This document shows, one piece after another, positions 5,177-7,774 of a DNA stretch of 7,774 nucleotides (its first letter is position 1; each line of letters starts with the position of its first letter). The notes under the pieces are model-generated. The model was not told where the DNA came from. It ran no database searches and worked only from the letters and a program-made list of their open reading frames with translations. This DNA comes from CAZBUH01 sp964495095 (GTDB lineage: Bacteria; Bacillota; Clostridia; Oscillospirales; Oscillospiraceae): assembly GCA_964495095.1 (NCBI GenBank), contig CAZBUH010000090.1:1-7774 (forward strand). Reading direction: 5' to 3'. A program made the position numbers and the translations under genes.

Positions 5177-6046
5177 GCTTTTTGCCGGCGCGGCCATGTC
5201 GTCCGCCCCGTCCTCGGGAGACGCTTCCGGAAGCATGGGAGAGTCGTGGATTTTCGTGGGTATAAACCGTTTTGCAAATTTGCTTTTTCCGCGGCCCTTA
5301 ATATAGAAATACCCGATTATGGAAAACACCACGGCGCCGATAAAATTCACCATCAGGTCTTTCATGGTGTCGATGATGCCGATGTCCAGATAACCGTCTA
5401 TGACGATTTCCCTCTTTTCTCCGTCAATCTCGCCGTAGATAACGGTTTTTTCAATATTGTCCACCCTTATGGGTATGTTGTGGCCCTCAGGCTCAAAGTT
5501 CACAGAGCTTATTTCTGATACCACCGTGTCCTTCTGCATGTCGGTGCGTACAAGCCGGTCTGCGGAAAACTCGTAAAATTCCCACACCACCCCGACTGTC
5601 ATGGAAAAGCAGAAAGCCACAAGGGCCACAAAAATAGGGGACATGTTAAAGGAAAACCTGTCGCTGCGGTTGAGAATATCGATAAGGGCTATGCCTATGG
5701 CCGCGCAGAGAAAGCCGTTCACTGTGTGAAGCATCGCATCCCAGTAGGGGACGCTGACATAGTATTCCTGAATCTCGCCCAAAACCTCCGCGGCGAAGAT
5801 GAAAAGCAGGATTATGACCTCAAGGGTATTCGGAAGGTCGATTTTAAGACGGCGTTCCACAAATGAGGGAATCATAAAAAGCGTCAGGGTGAGAACGCAC
5901 ATGAGAACATTGCTGTAATTCCGGTTAAATATCTGCGCTATCATAACGCCTATGACAAGCAGGCGCAGAACAAGGTATATTATAAACATCGCCTTGTGCT
6001 CTTTTATATAGCGCTTTGTGCGCTCCATACGTTTATCGGAGCCCAT
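5171..6046 (-). CDS. Polytopic membrane protein, YjdF/DUF2238-like
   Basis: This 291-aa protein has about six hydrophobic helices, near 19-39, 45-61, 75-91, 103-125, 137-157 and 230-248. The three blocks YWDAMLHTVNGFL (101-113), VVWEFYEFSAD (153-163) and IDTMKDLMVNFIGA (225-238) resemble the WD-H-G-F, WE-E and D-T-D-GA pattern of the YjdF/DUF2238 membrane family, whose biochemical function is not known to me. A soluble loop of about 65 residues (165-229) between helices 5 and 6 is longer than in E. coli YjdF and contains beta-type sequence. The C-terminus is hydrophilic and acidic/Ala/Pro-rich and probably cytoplasmic. ATG at 6046 is preceded by a weak AAGGA 11 nt upstream. It follows purD by 22 nt on the same strand, so it is probably co-transcribed with the purine genes, though no role in purine synthesis is evident. 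Membrane location is firm; the family link is moderate. Confidence 0.75.
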   Translation of the reverse strand: MGSDKRMERTKRYIKEHKAMFIIYLVLRLLVIGVMIAQIFNRNYSNVLMCVLTLTLFMIPSFVERRLKIDLPNTLEVIILLFIFAAEVLGEIQEYYVSVPYWDAMLHTVNGFLCAAIGIALIDILNRSDRFSFNMSPIFVALVAFCFSMTVGVVWEFYEFSADRLVRTDMQKDTVVSEISSVNFEPEGHNIPIRVDNIEKTVIYGEIDGEKREIVIDGYLDIGIIDTMKDLMVNFIGAVVFSIIGYFYIKGRGKSKFAKRFIPTKIHDSPMLPEASPEDGADDMAAPAKSE

Positions 6047-6068
6047 GTGTGACTCAATCCTTTCGCTT

Positions 6069-7322
6069 CTATTTCCTGCCTATATCTTTTCTGAAATGCG
6101 CGTCCTTAAAGCTTATTTCCGAAACTCCGGAATATGCCTTTTCTATTGCGCCGTCCAATGTAGGGGCCACGGCCGTGACGCCGAGGACGCGGCCGCCGGA
6201 GGTGAGATATTTGCCCTCCGCCAGCTTTGTGCCGGCATGGAAAACGGTGATGTCCTCAGGCACATTCCCGAGGCCGCTTATCTCAAAGCCCTTTTCGTAG
6301 GCCACAGGGTATCCGCCGGAGGCCATGACTACGCAGCAGGCGGCGCCCGGCTTCCACTTTATATCCACCTGGTCCAGCCGCTCATCGATGACCGCCTCGA
6401 ATATATCAAGTATGTCCGTGTCCAGCATGGACAAAACAGGCTGGGTCTCGGGGTCGCCGAAGCGGGCGTTATACTCCACAACCCTGGGGCCATCCGGCGT
6501 CAGCATCAGGCCGAAATAAATCACGCCCTTAAAGGTGCGGCCTTCGCTGTTCATGGCGTCGATAGTGGGGCGGAAAATATTTTTCATGCAGTAATCGGCT
6601 ATCTCCGGGGTGTATTTCGGGCTGGGGCAGAAGGCGCCCATACCGCCGGTGTTGGGGCCCCGGTCGTTGTCATAGGCCCGTTTGTGGTCCTGGGAGGACA
6701 GCATGGGGACGATGGTTTTGCCGTCTGTAAAGGCCAGCACGGTGACTTCCGGGCCCGTCATGCACTCCTCAATTACGATACGGGAGCCGGAATCACCGAA
6801 TTTCCTGTCGCCCATCATGGAGCGGACGGCCTCCTCCGCCTCCTCTGTGCTCGAGGCCACCACGACGCCCTTGCCGAGGGCAAGGCCGTCGGCCTTTACA
6901 ACGATAGGCGCGCCCTGGGATCTAACATATTCGATGGCCGGCTCCATTTCCGTGAACACCGCGTATTTCGCGGTGGGGATGCCGTATTTTGACATAAGAT
7001 TTTTCGAGAAAATTTTGCTGCTCTCGATAATGGCGGCATTGGCGTGGGGGCCGAAGGCCCGGAGGCCCTCTTTTTCCATGGCGTCCACCATGCCGAGAGC
7101 GAGAGGATCGTCGGGGGCGACCATAACAAGCTCCACGGGGTTTTCCTTTGCGAATTTTACCATGCCGTCGATGTCCGTGGCGCTGATATCCACGCACTGG
7201 GCCACGGATGCGATGCCGCCGTTTCCCGGGGCGCAGTAAATTTTATCTACGCGGGGACTTTTGGACAGCGCCCAGCAGATGGCGTGCTCTCTGCCGCCGC
7301 CGCCTACAACAAGAACATTCAT
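6069..7322 (-). CDS. purD: Phosphoribosylamine--glycine ligase (GAR synthetase)
   Basis: PurD catalyses the ATP-dependent joining of glycine to 5-phosphoribosylamine, giving GAR, the second step of de novo purine synthesis in the cytoplasm. The 417-aa length is normal for a monofunctional PurD and both ends look intact. The N-terminal domain begins MNVLVVGGGGREHA (1-14). The ATP-grasp region has GPHANAAIIESSK (91-103), VVKADGLALGKGV (141-153), the central signature DHKRAYDNDRGPNTGGMGA (212-230) and EYNARFGDPETQ (283-294), the metal/ATP-binding block. The C-terminal domain has ASGGYP (334-339). The start is fixed by GGAGG 5 nt upstream. It follows the purH stop after 49 nt. A 5-bp CCCGG/CCGGG hairpin in that gap (7345-7362) is too weak to be called a terminator. 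It is evidently part of a purine operon running leftward. Confidence 0.97.
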   Translation of the reverse strand: MNVLVVGGGGREHAICWALSKSPRVDKIYCAPGNGGIASVAQCVDISATDIDGMVKFAKENPVELVMVAPDDPLALGMVDAMEKEGLRAFGPHANAAIIESSKIFSKNLMSKYGIPTAKYAVFTEMEPAIEYVRSQGAPIVVKADGLALGKGVVVASSTEEAEEAVRSMMGDRKFGDSGSRIVIEECMTGPEVTVLAFTDGKTIVPMLSSQDHKRAYDNDRGPNTGGMGAFCPSPKYTPEIADYCMKNIFRPTIDAMNSEGRTFKGVIYFGLMLTPDGPRVVEYNARFGDPETQPVLSMLDTDILDIFEAVIDERLDQVDIKWKPGAACCVVMASGGYPVAYEKGFEISGLGNVPEDITVFHAGTKLAEGKYLTSGGRVLGVTAVAPTLDGAIEKAYSGVSEISFKDAHFRKDIGRK

Positions 7323-7371
7323 ATTTACCTCCGGAATACTCGCACCCGGCGTTCAGACCGGGGGCGGAAAA

Positions 7372-7774
7372 TCAGTGATGGAAAAGGCGCATGCCTGTAA
7401 AGGCCATGGCCATGCCGTATTTATCGCAGGTGGCGATAACATCGTCGTCTCTTATTGAGCCGCCGGGCTCCGCAACGTACTGCACGCCGCTTTTCCTCGC
7501 CCTTTCAATGTTGTCGCCGAAGGGGAAGAAAGCGTCCGAGCCGACGGATACTCCCGTCTGGGCGGCGATCCAGGCTTTTTTCTCCTGGGCGGTGAGGACC
7601 TCCGGTTTTACCTTAAAGGTGTTCTGCCACACGCCCTCCGCCAGCACGTCCTCGTATTCCTCGGATGTGTAGACGTCGATGGCGTTGTCCCTGTCGGGGC
7701 GGCGTATGCCGTCCACAAACTGGAGGCCCAGGACCTTCGGATGCTGGCGCAGATACCAGTTGTCCGCCTTGTTT
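7372..7774 (-). CDS. purH: AICAR formyltransferase (PurH-type), C-terminal part, cut by window edge
   Basis: The last 133 residues are present; the frame remains open to the window edge, starting NKADNWYLRQHP. PurH-type AICAR formyltransferase transfers a formyl group from 10-formyl-THF to AICAR, the penultimate step to IMP. Visible family features are RPDRDNAID (25-33 of the fragment), GSDAFFPFGDNIERA (78-92), EPGGSIRDDDVI (102-113) and the terminal TGMRLFHH. WYLRQHP and the RLFHH ending resemble the vertebrate ATIC and stand-alone clostridial branch more than usual bifunctional bacterial PurH, which commonly ends RHFRH. Whether an IMP cyclohydrolase domain is fused cannot be seen, because the N-terminus is outside the window. 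Its position 49 nt upstream of purD on the same strand supports a shared purine operon. Confidence 0.93.
   Translation of the reverse strand, partial: NKADNWYLRQHPKVLGLQFVDGIRRPDRDNAIDVYTSEEYEDVLAEGVWQNTFKVKPEVLTAQEKKAWIAAQTGVSVGSDAFFPFGDNIERARKSGVQYVAEPGGSIRDDDVIATCDKYGMAMAFTGMRLFHH

Noticed and set aside
6018..6992. 324-codon plus-strand open frame
   Set aside because: It lies antisense to purD, whose motifs are complete. The translation shows no recognisable domain, and its start lies inside the membrane protein gene with no ribosome binding site.

Overview
This 7.8 kb window reads as bacterial chromosome from the Firmicutes, most likely a gut-type clostridium of the Oscillospiraceae/Ruminococcaceae kind. 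That placement is an inference. It rests on strong AGGAGG-like ribosome binding sites, a TTG start, a clostridial-style BlaI/M56 pair, a divergent second-type topoisomerase B subunit, and an AICAR formyltransferase of the ATIC-like branch. No mobile element, CRISPR array, tRNA or rRNA was seen.

Layout from left to right. Positions 1-157 are non-coding and carry an AT-rich dyad. Positions 158-2140 (minus) encode a complete but divergent type IIA topoisomerase ATPase/TOPRIM subunit (GyrB/ParE type). It has an excellent sigma-A promoter at 2196-2224 and a 29-nt dyad directly upstream of the -35 box. Positions 2225-2673 hold about 450 bp with no credible gene but several stem-loops, the strongest at 2534-2580. 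Positions 2674-4260 and 4253-4630 (both minus, overlapping by 8 nt) form a BlaI-type repressor and M56 (BlaR1-type) membrane metalloprotease operon. Divergent from it, 4761-5138 (plus) encodes a short DtxR/MntR-family metal-dependent repressor with a TTG start and a clear promoter. A near-perfect 19-bp inverted repeat at 5133-5176 serves as a shared bidirectional terminator. Positions 5171-6046 (minus) encode a six-helix membrane protein related to YjdF/DUF2238. It lies 22 nt downstream of purD (6069-7322, minus), which is preceded by the C-terminal part of a purH-type AICAR formyltransferase (7372 to the window edge, minus).

Functional grouping. The right end is the tail of a de novo purine biosynthesis operon (purH, purD) with an unrelated membrane protein gene appended. 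The centre is a two-regulator divergent locus. One side is a proteolysis-controlled BlaI/BlaR1-like sensor whose extracellular domain is not the penicillin-binding type, so its ligand is unknown. The other is a metalloregulator with a mixed MntR/DtxR metal site. The left end is a topoisomerase B subunit with several non-canonical residues in otherwise diagnostic motifs; its A-subunit partner is not in the window.

No unmistakably new multi-gene system is visible. The most interesting items are the divergent topoisomerase with its promoter-proximal dyad, the M56 sensor with an unassigned ectodomain, and the palindrome-rich divergent regulatory region at 4631-4760.
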